32,255 nt of DNA from Methanomicrobiales archaeon HGW-Methanomicrobiales-3 (GTDB lineage Archaea; Halobacteriota; Methanomicrobia; Methanomicrobiales; Methanospirillaceae): assembly GCA_002839605.1 (NCBI GenBank), contig PGYK01000014.1, forward strand, positions 1 through 32,255. The letters run 5' to 3'. Shown here piece by piece: positions 14,652 through 22,408 of the stretch. Numbering within the stretch: the stretch's first letter is position 1; every line of letters starts with the position of its first letter. A program made the translations under genes and the position numbers. The notes beneath the pieces were generated by a model, which had not been told where the DNA came from, did no database searches, and worked only from the letters and a program-made list of their open reading frames with translations.

Positions 14652-15965
14652 ATGGTTCTCATTCCCGATCCTCTGGTAATTGCCAACCTGATCCTCTGCA
14701 TCATCATCATCGTTGTGAGCATCTGGAGTTACCATAAGACCGATGATCCTGCCCCGCTCTATGTCGGAGCGGCGTTTGGCCTCTTTGGGATCACTCACGT
14801 AGCCACGCTTCTGGGGTATAAGGAGATCCTTGAACCCGGCCTCATCATGATACGGATCCTTGCGTATCTCATCGTCATCCTGGGGCTCGGTTTAACCGCC
14901 CGCATCCTCTTTGACCGAAGGAATGCCGAGCAGGCTCTCCGGGAGAACGAGGCCAAGTACCGGGCCCTCTTTACCGCGGAACTGGATGCCATCATCGTTA
15001 TCGACAAGGAGAACGGGATGATCCAGGAGGCCAATGCCTCTGCCTCAGACCTGTACGGGTATGCTCCCGAAGAACTGCGGTTTATGCATATCACCGATCT
15101 CTCCGATGAACCCGAGAAGACCCGGAGTGCTCTTGTACAGGAGCAGGCACGCGTCCCGCTCCGCTATCACCGGAAAAAGGACGGGACGGTCTTTCCCGTG
15201 GAGGTCACCATGAACACCTTCCAGCTCGGAAGCGTTGCAATGATGGTCTGTGCAGTGCGGGACATATCAGAACACACCCGGACTTTGCAGGCGCTTCTCC
15301 AGGCAAACCGCAAACTCCACCTCCTCGCAACCGTCACCCGGCACGACATCAACAACCAGCTCACCTCCCTGTCTGGCAACCTCGAGCTCGCAAAACAGCG
15401 GACTTCCGACACAACCGCGTCCGATTTCTGTACGCGCGCGGAGATGGCAGCAGAAGCGATCCAGCAGCTCATCGCGTTCACCAGGGACTACCAGGATGTT
15501 GGCGGCCACAACCCCCAGTGGCAGAACCTTGACGGGATCATACGGCGGGTGATCGCTATCACCGTGGCAGACGGGGTCAGCATCAGTGCCGATGTGGATG
15601 CGCTGGAGGTCTTCTCTGACCCGATGCTCGAGAAGGTGTTCTTCAATCTCATGGATAATACCCTGCGCCATGGAAGGACTGCAACCAAGATCCGGATCTC
15701 CCACCGGTTCATTGAGACCGGTGCGGTCGTGATTTATGATGATAACGGGGTAGGGATCCCGTACAGCGACAAGGAACAGATCTTCGGGCGGGGTATCGGG
15801 CAGAATACCGGGTATGGCCTTTTCATAGCGCGGGAGATTCTCGGTATCACCGGAATGTCGATTCGCGAGACCGGGACTCCCGGTGAAGGAGCGCGGTTCG
15901 AGATCCATATCCCCGAAGGACAGGTGCGGGTCCCGTCCGGTGATGGGCGTGTTCCCCCGGTGTGA
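14652..15965 (+). CDS. Membrane-bound PAS-domain histidine kinase
   Basis: A 437-residue sensor kinase. Three hydrophobic helices (about 7-27, 36-56 and 65-87) anchor it with very short loops. A PAS domain (about 100-208) includes YRALFTAELDAIIVID, ASDLYGYAPEEL and the closing VRDISE. The phospho-acceptor box is TVTRHDINNQL with His 231. The ATPase has the N box MDNTLRHG, G1 YDDNGVGIP and G2 GYGLFIAREILGITGMS. From His 231 onward it closely resembles the small kinase at 11191-11919, so the two arose by duplication or recruit the same partners. No response regulator is in the window. The ligand of the PAS domain is unknown. Confidence 0.9.
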   Translation: MVLIPDPLVIANLILCIIIIVVSIWSYHKTDDPAPLYVGAAFGLFGITHVATLLGYKEILEPGLIMIRILAYLIVILGLGLTARILFDRRNAEQALRENEAKYRALFTAELDAIIVIDKENGMIQEANASASDLYGYAPEELRFMHITDLSDEPEKTRSALVQEQARVPLRYHRKKDGTVFPVEVTMNTFQLGSVAMMVCAVRDISEHTRTLQALLQANRKLHLLATVTRHDINNQLTSLSGNLELAKQRTSDTTASDFCTRAEMAAEAIQQLIAFTRDYQDVGGHNPQWQNLDGIIRRVIAITVADGVSISADVDALEVFSDPMLEKVFFNLMDNTLRHGRTATKIRISHRFIETGAVVIYDDNGVGIPYSDKEQIFGRGIGQNTGYGLFIAREILGITGMSIRETGTPGEGARFEIHIPEGQVRVPSGDGRVPPV

Positions 15966-16051
15966 TCTGGCTCCTTCGTAAAATACCACAGCTTTTATGA
16001 CAATTCAGGCAAACGTTCAATCATAACGCCCGGATACGGGCAGGCACTCCC

Positions 16052-16438
16052 ATGTTCGAACGGTTCTTTCGTCGCGACACGAGCGGCACAGTCAAAGGTC
16101 TCACGCTTGAATGGCAATGCCCGGACTGTGCCGGCCTGAACTTCCGGATCCTGAGCCGGGGGGTTCGGCATGCCGGTGAATACGGGACGCACTGCCGTTA
16201 CTGCAGGGCAAAGTTCCGTGTTCTCTTTGCGCCGCCCGGTTGCCCGGTTGAAGGAGAAGATACTTTCATGGACCAGCTGGATGCAGAAGATTTCTCCGAT
16301 GATGAGAAGACTGACATGATCCGTGACTTTGCGGAAATTGCCGCGCTCCGGGCAGATGCAGCCCCGCAAAAGACAATTTTGGAGAAAGAAAAAGCGCTGG
16401 AATTAAAGATTGATTTTGCCAAGCGGCGGAGACGCTAA
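16052..16438 (+). CDS. Small zinc-ribbon protein of unknown function
   Basis: A 128-residue protein beginning MFERFFRRDTSG. Two CxxC knuckles, CPDC (about 23-26) and CRYC (48-51), form a likely zinc ribbon within the first 60 residues. The rest is an acidic segment (about 72-95) and a helical C-terminus ending in a basic KRRRR tail, which suggests nucleic-acid contact. I do not recognise the family. It stands 86 nt after the PAS kinase and is convergent with the universal stress gene, from which it is separated by 18 nt. Confidence 0.72.
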   Translation: MFERFFRRDTSGTVKGLTLEWQCPDCAGLNFRILSRGVRHAGEYGTHCRYCRAKFRVLFAPPGCPVEGEDTFMDQLDAEDFSDDEKTDMIRDFAEIAALRADAAPQKTILEKEKALELKIDFAKRRRR

Positions 16439-16456
16439 GATCCTTTGCGGCAGGGG

Positions 16457-16888
16457 TTATTTTACCACGAGGATACGGCAGGGTGCCGACCGGATAACGC
16501 TCTCTGCAACACTGCCGAGCAGGAGGCGTTCGATGCCCTTCTTTCCCTGGGTTCCGATAACGATGAGATCGATCTTCTGTTCGGTTGCATATTTGACGAT
16601 CTGTGCTGCCGGGTGACCTTCGAGAATGACGGTTTCGAGAGTAACACCATCAGCCTTTGATTTGACCTGCGCAAGTGCGGTGGCAGCCTCGCTCTGTAAC
16701 AGGGCCCATGCGTCTGCCGCAGATGCCCCGGCCGATGCGGACTCGAAGATACCAATGTCGATGACATAGGCGGCATGGACCTCTGCTTTGCATTCGCGGC
16801 CAATCCGCAGCGCCTCGGCAATTGCCGGCTTGTTCTTCTCCGACCCGTCGGTTGCAACCAGAATCTTTTCAAAGAGTTTTTGCGTCAT
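16457..16888 (-). CDS. Universal stress protein (UspA family, ATP-binding type)
   Basis: A 143-residue single-domain Usp. It starts MTQKLFEKILVATDGSEKN, the standard first strand and loop. The nucleotide-binding motif G-x2-G-x9-G-S is visible as GTQGKKGIERLLLGSVAE, so it should bind ATP. These cytosolic dimers modulate stress survival; the client is not known. The ATG at 16888 is preferred to one at 16918 because GGAAGG lies about 9-13 nt before it and homology begins here. It is a single gene between the cofE operon and the zinc-ribbon gene. Confidence 0.93.
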   Translation of the reverse strand: MTQKLFEKILVATDGSEKNKPAIAEALRIGRECKAEVHAAYVIDIGIFESASAGASAADAWALLQSEAATALAQVKSKADGVTLETVILEGHPAAQIVKYATEQKIDLIVIGTQGKKGIERLLLGSVAESVIRSAPCRILVVK

Positions 16889-17008
16889 GGTATGTTCCTT
16901 CCGGTAGTTGTGTTCCACCGTGATAATCTCGCGCTTCTCTTTAATACCTGTTGCGGATACGACCGGAACCGGTTGGCTGATACGAGTGCAGGGATGAACC
17001 GCGCCTGC

Positions 17009-17782
17009 TCACTTCCGGCTCTTGGCAAAGACCCCCATAAAGAGGCACTCGTCGGCGGCGATGGACTCGACACCGGCAAGGTCATCTGACACGGGGAGCC
17101 CGAGTCCCCGCACGATGGCAGCCGGGGTGCATTCGTCCGCCTCGCCCATGACGAGTTCTGCGGCGGAGGTGATGTTGTCGGCAACAGCCCGCTTCGTGAC
17201 CTCGAGTTTCCGGCCGAAAAGGTCGCTCCTGCCACGGTCATCGATGACCGAGGGGATGCCGGCACAGCCGATGGCAACCCCGCTGCATCCCGCCCGCATC
17301 GCGTGCGTCCGGCTGTCGGCAACGATAACCCCGATTTTCGATCCGGTTGCCCGTTCGATCGCTTCCTTTATCCTCCGGGCACTGGCAGTGGGATCCTTCG
17401 GGAGCGGGGTGACGCAGCCGGGCGGGGCATTGGATGCATCCACCCCGGCATTGGGGAGGAGCGTCCCGCCTTTCATGCAGAGGAGGAAGCCGGGGATGCC
17501 CCCGACTATGGAATCGCTCTCCCGGAGAACGATCTCGGTTACTGCCGCATCGATCCCGTACTTCTCCGCAAGGTGGAGGGCGCGTGGCGTTGGGGTGATA
17601 TCCTCAAGCCGGATCACGGTGCCCTCCGATGTGGCGACAGCGGTCTCAGCAATCACGAGGATATCCCCGTCCCGGAACCCCCCGCATACCTGCCCGGCTG
17701 CTTCGATGATCCGTTCAGTAAGCGGATCGTTTTCTGCGATGATGCCCGTTGCCAGTGCAAAAACGGTATAGGTGTTATTCAT
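17009..17782 (-). CDS. cofE: Coenzyme F420-0:L-glutamate ligase CofE
   Basis: GTP-dependent ligase that adds gamma-linked glutamates to F420-0, the last steps of F420 synthesis. 257 residues, standard for the archaeal single-domain form. Visible family motifs: the N-terminal ALATGIIAENDPL, ILVIAETAVATSEG, PNAGVDASNAP (about 110-120), IVADSRTHAMRAGCSGVAIG (metal and GTP region), DDRGRSDLFGR and SAAELVMGEADE. The ATG overlaps the folP stop by 4 nt (ATGA), making it the last gene of glyA-folD-folP-cofE. Pairing an F420 gene with folate genes probably reflects a shared need for pterin or GTP-derived cofactors, which is an inference. Confidence 0.95.
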   Translation of the reverse strand: MNNTYTVFALATGIIAENDPLTERIIEAAGQVCGGFRDGDILVIAETAVATSEGTVIRLEDITPTPRALHLAEKYGIDAAVTEIVLRESDSIVGGIPGFLLCMKGGTLLPNAGVDASNAPPGCVTPLPKDPTASARRIKEAIERATGSKIGVIVADSRTHAMRAGCSGVAIGCAGIPSVIDDRGRSDLFGRKLEVTKRAVADNITSAAELVMGEADECTPAAIVRGLGLPVSDDLAGVESIAADECLFMGVFAKSRK

Positions 17783-18591
17783 CCCTGCCTCACCAGACGC
17801 TCGAATACGCGGATGGTGTCGACGGTCTCACGGACATCGTGCGTGCGGACGATGGATGCCCCTTTCATAAGGAGGGTCATGGTGACGGCAAGGCTTCCTG
17901 CCAGCCGGTCGGCAGGTTCCCGGTTGACGAGATCGCCGATGAAACTCTTGCGGGAGACCGCGGCAAGCACCGGCCGATCGTACTTTTGGAAACTCTCGAA
18001 GTTCCGGCAGAGTTCCCAGTCATCCTCAAACGACCGGAGCGGAACCCAGAGCCCGACAGCGGGATCGAGAATGTAATTGTCCACGCCGGCATCCGCGCAC
18101 CGTTTCACGACCGTGGCAAGAGCCGCGTGGGTTGCTGCAAGACCCACGGCATCCCCCGGCTGGTAGTCGGTTGCCATCAGGATGGCGGGGAGACCGGCAT
18201 CGGCAACCCGCTTTGCGTATGCGGCCGAGGCGAACCCGGTGATGTCGTTGGCGGCATGGATTTCGTGCTTCAAGCAGACGTCCAGCACCCACGGGCTCAT
18301 GGTGTCGACCGAGATGGTGAACCCGGTGCCTTTGAGTTCTTTGAGTGCGGCATCGATCCGTTCTGCCTCCGTGGTCTGGCTGATGGCCTGTGCATGGGGT
18401 GCCGTGCTCCGCGCACCGACATCGATGATATCGGCCCCTGCCTCCACCATCTCCACCGCCTTTTTATGGATCTCGTTTGTCGGGATGAAGGAATCGTTGT
18501 AAAAGGATTCCGGGGAACAGTTGATGACCCCCATGACCCGGACGGGGGCGTCTCCCCCGATATCGGTCTTGTTTATTCTGCACTGCCGCAT
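17779..18591 (-). CDS. folP: Dihydropteroate synthase-type pterin-binding enzyme
   Basis: A 270-residue TIM-barrel of the dihydropteroate synthase family, which couples a pterin diphosphate to p-aminobenzoate. The first signature is [17 protein letters not shown] (about 19-35), the second [13 protein letters not shown] (about 53-65), then SVDTM, NDITG, and SRKSFIGDL for the pterin/phosphate site. Motif order is conserved. In methanogens a homologue may serve folate or tetrahydromethanopterin synthesis; the neighbours glyA and folD favour folate. It overlaps the end of folD by 19 nt and cofE by 4 nt, so translation is coupled. The start could be slightly downstream, as the first 15 residues are not conserved. 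Confidence 0.9.
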   Translation of the reverse strand: MRQCRINKTDIGGDAPVRVMGVINCSPESFYNDSFIPTNEIHKKAVEMVEAGADIIDVGARSTAPHAQAISQTTEAERIDAALKELKGTGFTISVDTMSPWVLDVCLKHEIHAANDITGFASAAYAKRVADAGLPAILMATDYQPGDAVGLAATHAALATVVKRCADAGVDNYILDPAVGLWVPLRSFEDDWELCRNFESFQKYDRPVLAAVSRKSFIGDLVNREPADRLAGSLAVTMTLLMKGASIVRTHDVRETVDTIRVFERLVRQG

Positions 18592-19421
18592 ACCTGCTCC
18601 TTTGCTGCCATGAAGGTGTTCTCCATCAGGGTGGCGATGGTCATGGGTCCGACCCCGCCCGGAACCGGGGTTATTGCCGATGCAATCCCGCTCACGGCAG
18701 CAAAGTCCACATCCCCGACCAGTTTGCCGTCCAGCTGGTTGATGCCCACATCGATGACGACGGCGCCCTGCTTTACCATGGCGGGCGTGATGAAATGAGC
18801 TTTTCCGATAGCGGAGACGAGGATATCTGCCCGTTTGAGTTCCTCGGCAAGATCCTTTGTCCTGCTGTGGCAGATGGTGACCGTGGCGTCGGCATTCAGG
18901 AGCAGTGCTGCCATGGGCCGGCCAACATCGATACTCCTGCCAACCACGACTGCCCGTGCCCCGGAAAGCGGGATCTGGTATTCCTCAAGGAGCGTCATGA
19001 TCCCTTTGGGGGTGCAGGACGAAAACCGGGGTTTTCCCGAGAAGAGAAGTCCCATGTTCTCCGGGTGGTACCCGTCCACATCTTTTGCCGGGCTGATCGC
19101 ATCGATGATCTGCTCGGTATCGATCCCCTTTGGCAGGGGCAGCTGGACGAGGATGCCGTTGATATCGTCATCCGCGTTCAGCCTCCGTACCGCATCAAGG
19201 ACGGCATCGGTGGTCGCATCTTCCGGAAGCTCGATCCCGACAGATCCGATCCCGACACGCTCGCAGGCCTTGTGCTTCATCCGGACATACATCTGGGATG
19301 CCGGATCGCTTCCCACGATCACGGTTGCGAGCCTTGGGTACAGGCCGGACTCCTCGATCTTCTCTTTCGTGAGTTCAAGCCGTTTCTCCGAACATTTTTT
19401 TCCGTCAAGGATCGTGGTCAT
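18573..19421 (-). CDS. folD: Bifunctional methylene-THF dehydrogenase/methenyl-THF cyclohydrolase
   Basis: FolD interconverts methylene-, methenyl- and formyl-tetrahydrofolate with NAD(P). 282 residues, full length. Seen: the catalytic region [14 protein letters not shown] with the conserved Yxxx[34 protein letters not shown], the nucleotide loop [16 protein letters not shown], and the C-terminal [14 protein letters not shown]. The Lys of the YxxxK motif is present. FolD is not universal in methanogens, which mostly use methanopterin, so its presence next to glyA and folP indicates a folate-type one-carbon route that can feed purines. It starts 17 nt after glyA. Confidence 0.96.
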   Translation of the reverse strand: MTTILDGKKCSEKRLELTKEKIEESGLYPRLATVIVGSDPASQMYVRMKHKACERVGIGSVGIELPEDATTDAVLDAVRRLNADDDINGILVQLPLPKGIDTEQIIDAISPAKDVDGYHPENMGLLFSGKPRFSSCTPKGIMTLLEEYQIPLSGARAVVVGRSIDVGRPMAALLLNADATVTICHSRTKDLAEELKRADILVSAIGKAHFITPAMVKQGAVVIDVGINQLDGKLVGDVDFAAVSGIASAITPVPGGVGPMTIATLMENTFMAAKEQVCGSAE

Positions 19422-19438
19422 GGGAGTGCTCCGCAGGA

Positions 19439-20677
19439 TTATTCGGGGTAGAGCGTAAACTTCGAAGACAGCTCAACGACTTTTGCGTGAATGTCCTTAA
19501 TCGTTGCCTCATTTCCGGTATTCTTGATAACGGTTGCAATCCAGGAACCAATAAGGCGCATCTCGGCCTCTTTCATGCCCCGTGAGGTGACGGCGGGTGT
19601 GCCGACCCGGAGACCGCTCGTGATGAACGGGCTCTTGGTCTCGTTGGGGATGGTGTTCTTGTTGACCGTGATTGCGGCTTTCCCGAGCGCAGTCTCGGCT
19701 TCAAGACCGGTGATGCCCTGCTCGGTCAAGTCAAGGAGCATGAGGTGGTTGTCGGTACCGCCGGATACGAGCCGGAGGCCGTTTGCCATGAGGGTCTCAG
19801 CAAGGACCTTGGCATTCTTAATGATCTGCTGGTTATATTCCCTGAACGAGGGCCTGAGGGCTTCCTCGAAACAGACCGCCTTTGCCGTGATCGTGTGCAT
19901 CAGGGGGCCGCCCTGCATGCCGGGGAAGACTGCCTTGTCGATGGCAACGCCAAGGTCGGCATTGCACATGATGGCGCCGCCGCGGGGTCCGCGGAGGGTC
20001 TTGTGGGTGGTGGTTGTCGTATAGTTGACCACGCCGACCGAGGTCGGGTGGAGGCCGGTGGCAACGAGGCCGGCGATGTGGGCGATGTCGGCAAGGCAGA
20101 CCGCGCCAACGTCATCGGCTATCTCCTGGAATGCTTTGAAGTCGATGGTACGGGGGTAGGCCGATGCACCGCAGACAATGATCTGGGGCTTCTCTTTCTT
20201 TGCCATCTCTGCAACAGCGCCGTAGTCGAGCATCTCGGTCTTCGGGTCAACGCCATACTGGGCAACCTGGTAAAATTTACCGGTGAAACTGACCGGGGAA
20301 CCATGGGAGAGGTGTCCCCCCTGGTTCAGCTTCATGGAGAGGATCTTGTCTCCCAGCTTGATGGCTGCAAAATAAACCGCCATGTTTGCCTGGGTACCGG
20401 AGTGTGCCTGCACGTTCGCATACTCTGCCCCGAAGAGCTTTTTCAACCGGTCGCGGGCAAGGTTCTCGGCCATATCGTGGAACTCGCAGCCGCCATAGTA
20501 CCGCTTGCCGGGGTAGCCCTCGGCATACTTGTTGGTCATGATCGATCCCATGGCTTCGAGTACCGCTCTCGAAACAACGTTCTCGGATGCGATCAGCTCC
20601 AGTCCATTCACCTGTCGGAGCCTTTCCTTTTCAATAATATCTGCAATTGCTGGATCCGATTTTGCCAGATACGACAT
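19439..20677 (-). CDS. glyA: Serine hydroxymethyltransferase
   Basis: The PLP enzyme that splits serine into glycine and a one-carbon unit carried on a pterin. 412 residues. The PLP lysine lies in [14 protein letters not shown] (about 222-235). Other family segments are [35 protein letters not shown] and [14 protein letters not shown]. It is the first gene of glyA-folD-folP-cofE. In archaea SHMT may use methanopterin or folate; adjacency to folD and folP favours folate here. No ribosome binding site stands right before the ATG, and a weak AT-rich box about 30 nt upstream (minus strand) may give a short leader. Confidence 0.97.
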   Translation of the reverse strand: MSYLAKSDPAIADIIEKERLRQVNGLELIASENVVSRAVLEAMGSIMTNKYAEGYPGKRYYGGCEFHDMAENLARDRLKKLFGAEYANVQAHSGTQANMAVYFAAIKLGDKILSMKLNQGGHLSHGSPVSFTGKFYQVAQYGVDPKTEMLDYGAVAEMAKKEKPQIIVCGASAYPRTIDFKAFQEIADDVGAVCLADIAHIAGLVATGLHPTSVGVVNYTTTTTHKTLRGPRGGAIMCNADLGVAIDKAVFPGMQGGPLMHTITAKAVCFEEALRPSFREYNQQIIKNAKVLAETLMANGLRLVSGGTDNHLMLLDLTEQGITGLEAETALGKAAITVNKNTIPNETKSPFITSGLRVGTPAVTSRGMKEAEMRLIGSWIATVIKNTGNEATIKDIHAKVVELSSKFTLYPE

Positions 20678-21185
20678 ATGGAGAAGGGTTCGTTGTGAAA
20701 AGGTAATAGACTTTCGAGCGGAAAAGATCGAAGAATTAGTAACTGGTGAAGAATAGCATTTTTTCGACTTCGCCGTTTTCTCGTGGGGAACATTCCTCGG
20801 AATTTTGTCTTGAGGTTATTCTTGACCCTATGTATCCTAATGATTCGATAGGATGGAAAAAGTGGTATAATTGAATTTTTTGTCAATGCTTTTCCTTTGA
20901 ACACGGACTTAAGGCCGAAGGGCCATAATCAGAAAGGATGAAAAATATCAAGGACGTTACCCTTGTAAAATTGGATTTTCGTGATGGGATAATGGGGTTG
21001 CCGCCCTTAAATCCCTGCATATGTGTTATACAGTCGCCCCGAAGGGCGCCCCGCGGAGGTATTAACGGGGTACCCCTATTTCAATCCCCAAATTTGGTTC
21101 GCCATAATTCATAGTAATGCAGGGCTGGAACAATTCGCTCTGCGTTTTACTTAGATTGGGTGCGAACTATCGTTCATGCCTGTTT
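20678..21185. other. AT-rich intergenic region with two small hairpins
   Basis: No gene is supported. The first 200 nt are AT-rich compared with the neighbours. Two hairpins share a CGAAGGG loop side: GGCC-GAAG-GGCC (20913-20924) and CGCCC-CGAA-GGGCG (21035-21048). GGGGTACCCC near 21070 is palindromic. These could be transcription stops for the minus-strand membrane protein, or remnants of repeat elements. Confidence 0.4.
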
Positions 21186-21596
21186 TTATCTCAAATACTT
21201 CAATTCCTCAATGGAAAACGTCGTAGTTTTGCACTTTTCACAAGCTGCGATCAAAGTCACGTTATAGTTATTGATCACATTGGAAACAGGATAACTGCAA
21301 TTTTCATAGACGTTTGTTGTATTGCTCAATACCGAAGGTGGCGAATTCAGGATAAATGTTAGGACGTACGCTCCGAGAATCACAATAATTAACAAGACAA
21401 ATATAATACTGGCGCAGGTAATCAGTGTGGTATATTTTTCCAGTGCTTTCTCGTCTGATATTTTTCCCATTTTAAGCGACAAATCTTCAATTCGTAGCCA
21501 TGTTTGAACAATAAGGGTTGCAAAAAAACTAAAACCAATTGTAATTATTGCTGCCGCGAAAATTGCACTCCACGTTGCTGGATCAATTGGCATCAT
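21186..21596 (-). CDS. Small two-span membrane protein in an AT-rich island
   Basis: A 136-residue protein with two hydrophobic helices (about 8-30 and 57-83), a charged cytosolic loop between them, and a C-terminal domain of about 50 residues rich in Asn and Thr with cysteines in ENCSY and ACEKCK. The tail could be disulfide-linked outside the cell. I do not recognise it. Codons favour A/T endings, unlike the neighbouring smc and glyA genes, so it may be acquired. Two ATGs are adjacent at the start. It is isolated, with no tight neighbour on its strand. Confidence 0.6.
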   Translation of the reverse strand: MMPIDPATWSAIFAAAIITIGFSFFATLIVQTWLRIEDLSLKMGKISDEKALEKYTTLITCASIIFVLLIIVILGAYVLTFILNSPPSVLSNTTNVYENCSYPVSNVINNYNVTLIAACEKCKTTTFSIEELKYLR

Positions 21597-21910
21597 GTTA
21601 ATTGTTTATGTCATAATCTCGTTAACTTTTGCACAACCGTATCGAGATTCGCTCATGCTCCAATGTACTCCTCTGGTTTGTGGCCCGGCTCGCGCGAACT
21701 GGCGCGGAAGAGCAAAACTGGGGTAAATGCGGCACTCTTTTTGCAGGATAAGGAAGCACAAACCTTTTTTCTTTGTCCGGCGACCACTACTATTATTTAA
21801 GGAGAACGTCGCACATTAAGTTAAGGACTCCCGCTCGCGCACGTCTTTATAAAACAGGTCGAATCGCAGACGCGGAACAGCAATCCCGATACAAGGAGTG
21901 TATGATACTG
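21597..21910. other. Spacer with promoter of the smc operon
   Basis: No gene is seen in the first 240 nt. CTTTATAAAAC at about 21845-21855 is a good archaeal TATA box, with an expected transcription start near 21875. GGAG at 21895-21898 is the ribosome binding site for the coiled-coil protein that follows. Confidence 0.55.
21845..21855 (+). promoter_or_regulatory. TATA box of the coiled-coil-smc-scpA operon
   Basis: TTTATAAAAC matches the archaeal TATA consensus. It lies about 66 nt before the preferred ATG, leaving a leader of about 35 nt that contains the Shine-Dalgarno sequence AAGGAG. Confidence 0.6.
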
Positions 21911-22396
21911 ATGATGGAAACCGGAATCGGTGCTGCAACCGAGGACCGCATTGCAGCCCTTGAAAAGAAGATGAGAGAGATGGAAGCCCTTGTCAAGGGT
22001 TTAACCCAGGAACTGCTCGATCTCAAGTCTGTCACGATGAAGATGTCCAAACAGACCGACGAACGCTCCCGGCAGGAACTCCGCAGGCCCTCCGTTGTCC
22101 AGCAGAATAGTCAGCCCCCGCAGGCACCCGCACCCGCCATGTCTCCAACCGGCAGCACGGTCATCCGCCCCAAGGCAGCCCGGCAGGCGGAAGCCCCGCA
22201 GGCACCCCCGGAACCGGAGATGGACTGGATCATGCAACCGGACGGCACCATGAAACAGGAACCCCGGCGCGGAGACAAGGACTATATCGTTGCATCGGCC
22301 GGTTACGGGAAGAAGAAAGGTGCGGCAGGAAAAGGCAAACAGAGCGACCTGATCTATGCCACAGAAGAGTCCAAAAAAGATCCTGCAAAGAAGTAA
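21911..22396 (+). CDS. Coiled-coil protein preceding smc
   Basis: About 161 residues. Residues 10-55 (DRIAALEKKMREMEALVKGL and onward) form a coiled coil, followed by a Pro/Ala/Gln-rich linker (about 65-110) and a C-terminal part with MDWIMQPDGTMKQE, KDYIVASAGYGKKKG and a Lys-rich end. I do not recognise the family. AAGGAG lies 12 nt before the ATG at 21911 and 3 nt before one at 21902; both are possible. The stop codon is immediately followed by the Shine-Dalgarno of smc, so it is the first gene of the smc-scpA operon. A role as an accessory to the SMC complex is a guess from position and coiled coil. Confidence 0.75.
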   Translation: MMETGIGAATEDRIAALEKKMREMEALVKGLTQELLDLKSVTMKMSKQTDERSRQELRRPSVVQQNSQPPQAPAPAMSPTGSTVIRPKAARQAEAPQAPPEPEMDWIMQPDGTMKQEPRRGDKDYIVASAGYGKKKGAAGKGKQSDLIYATEESKKDPAKK

Positions 22397-22408
22397 GGAG
22401 CCCGATCT

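Noticed and set aside
19745-20698. A 317-codon plus-strand frame over glyA
   Set aside because: Antisense of glyA, a certain gene with intact PLP motif.
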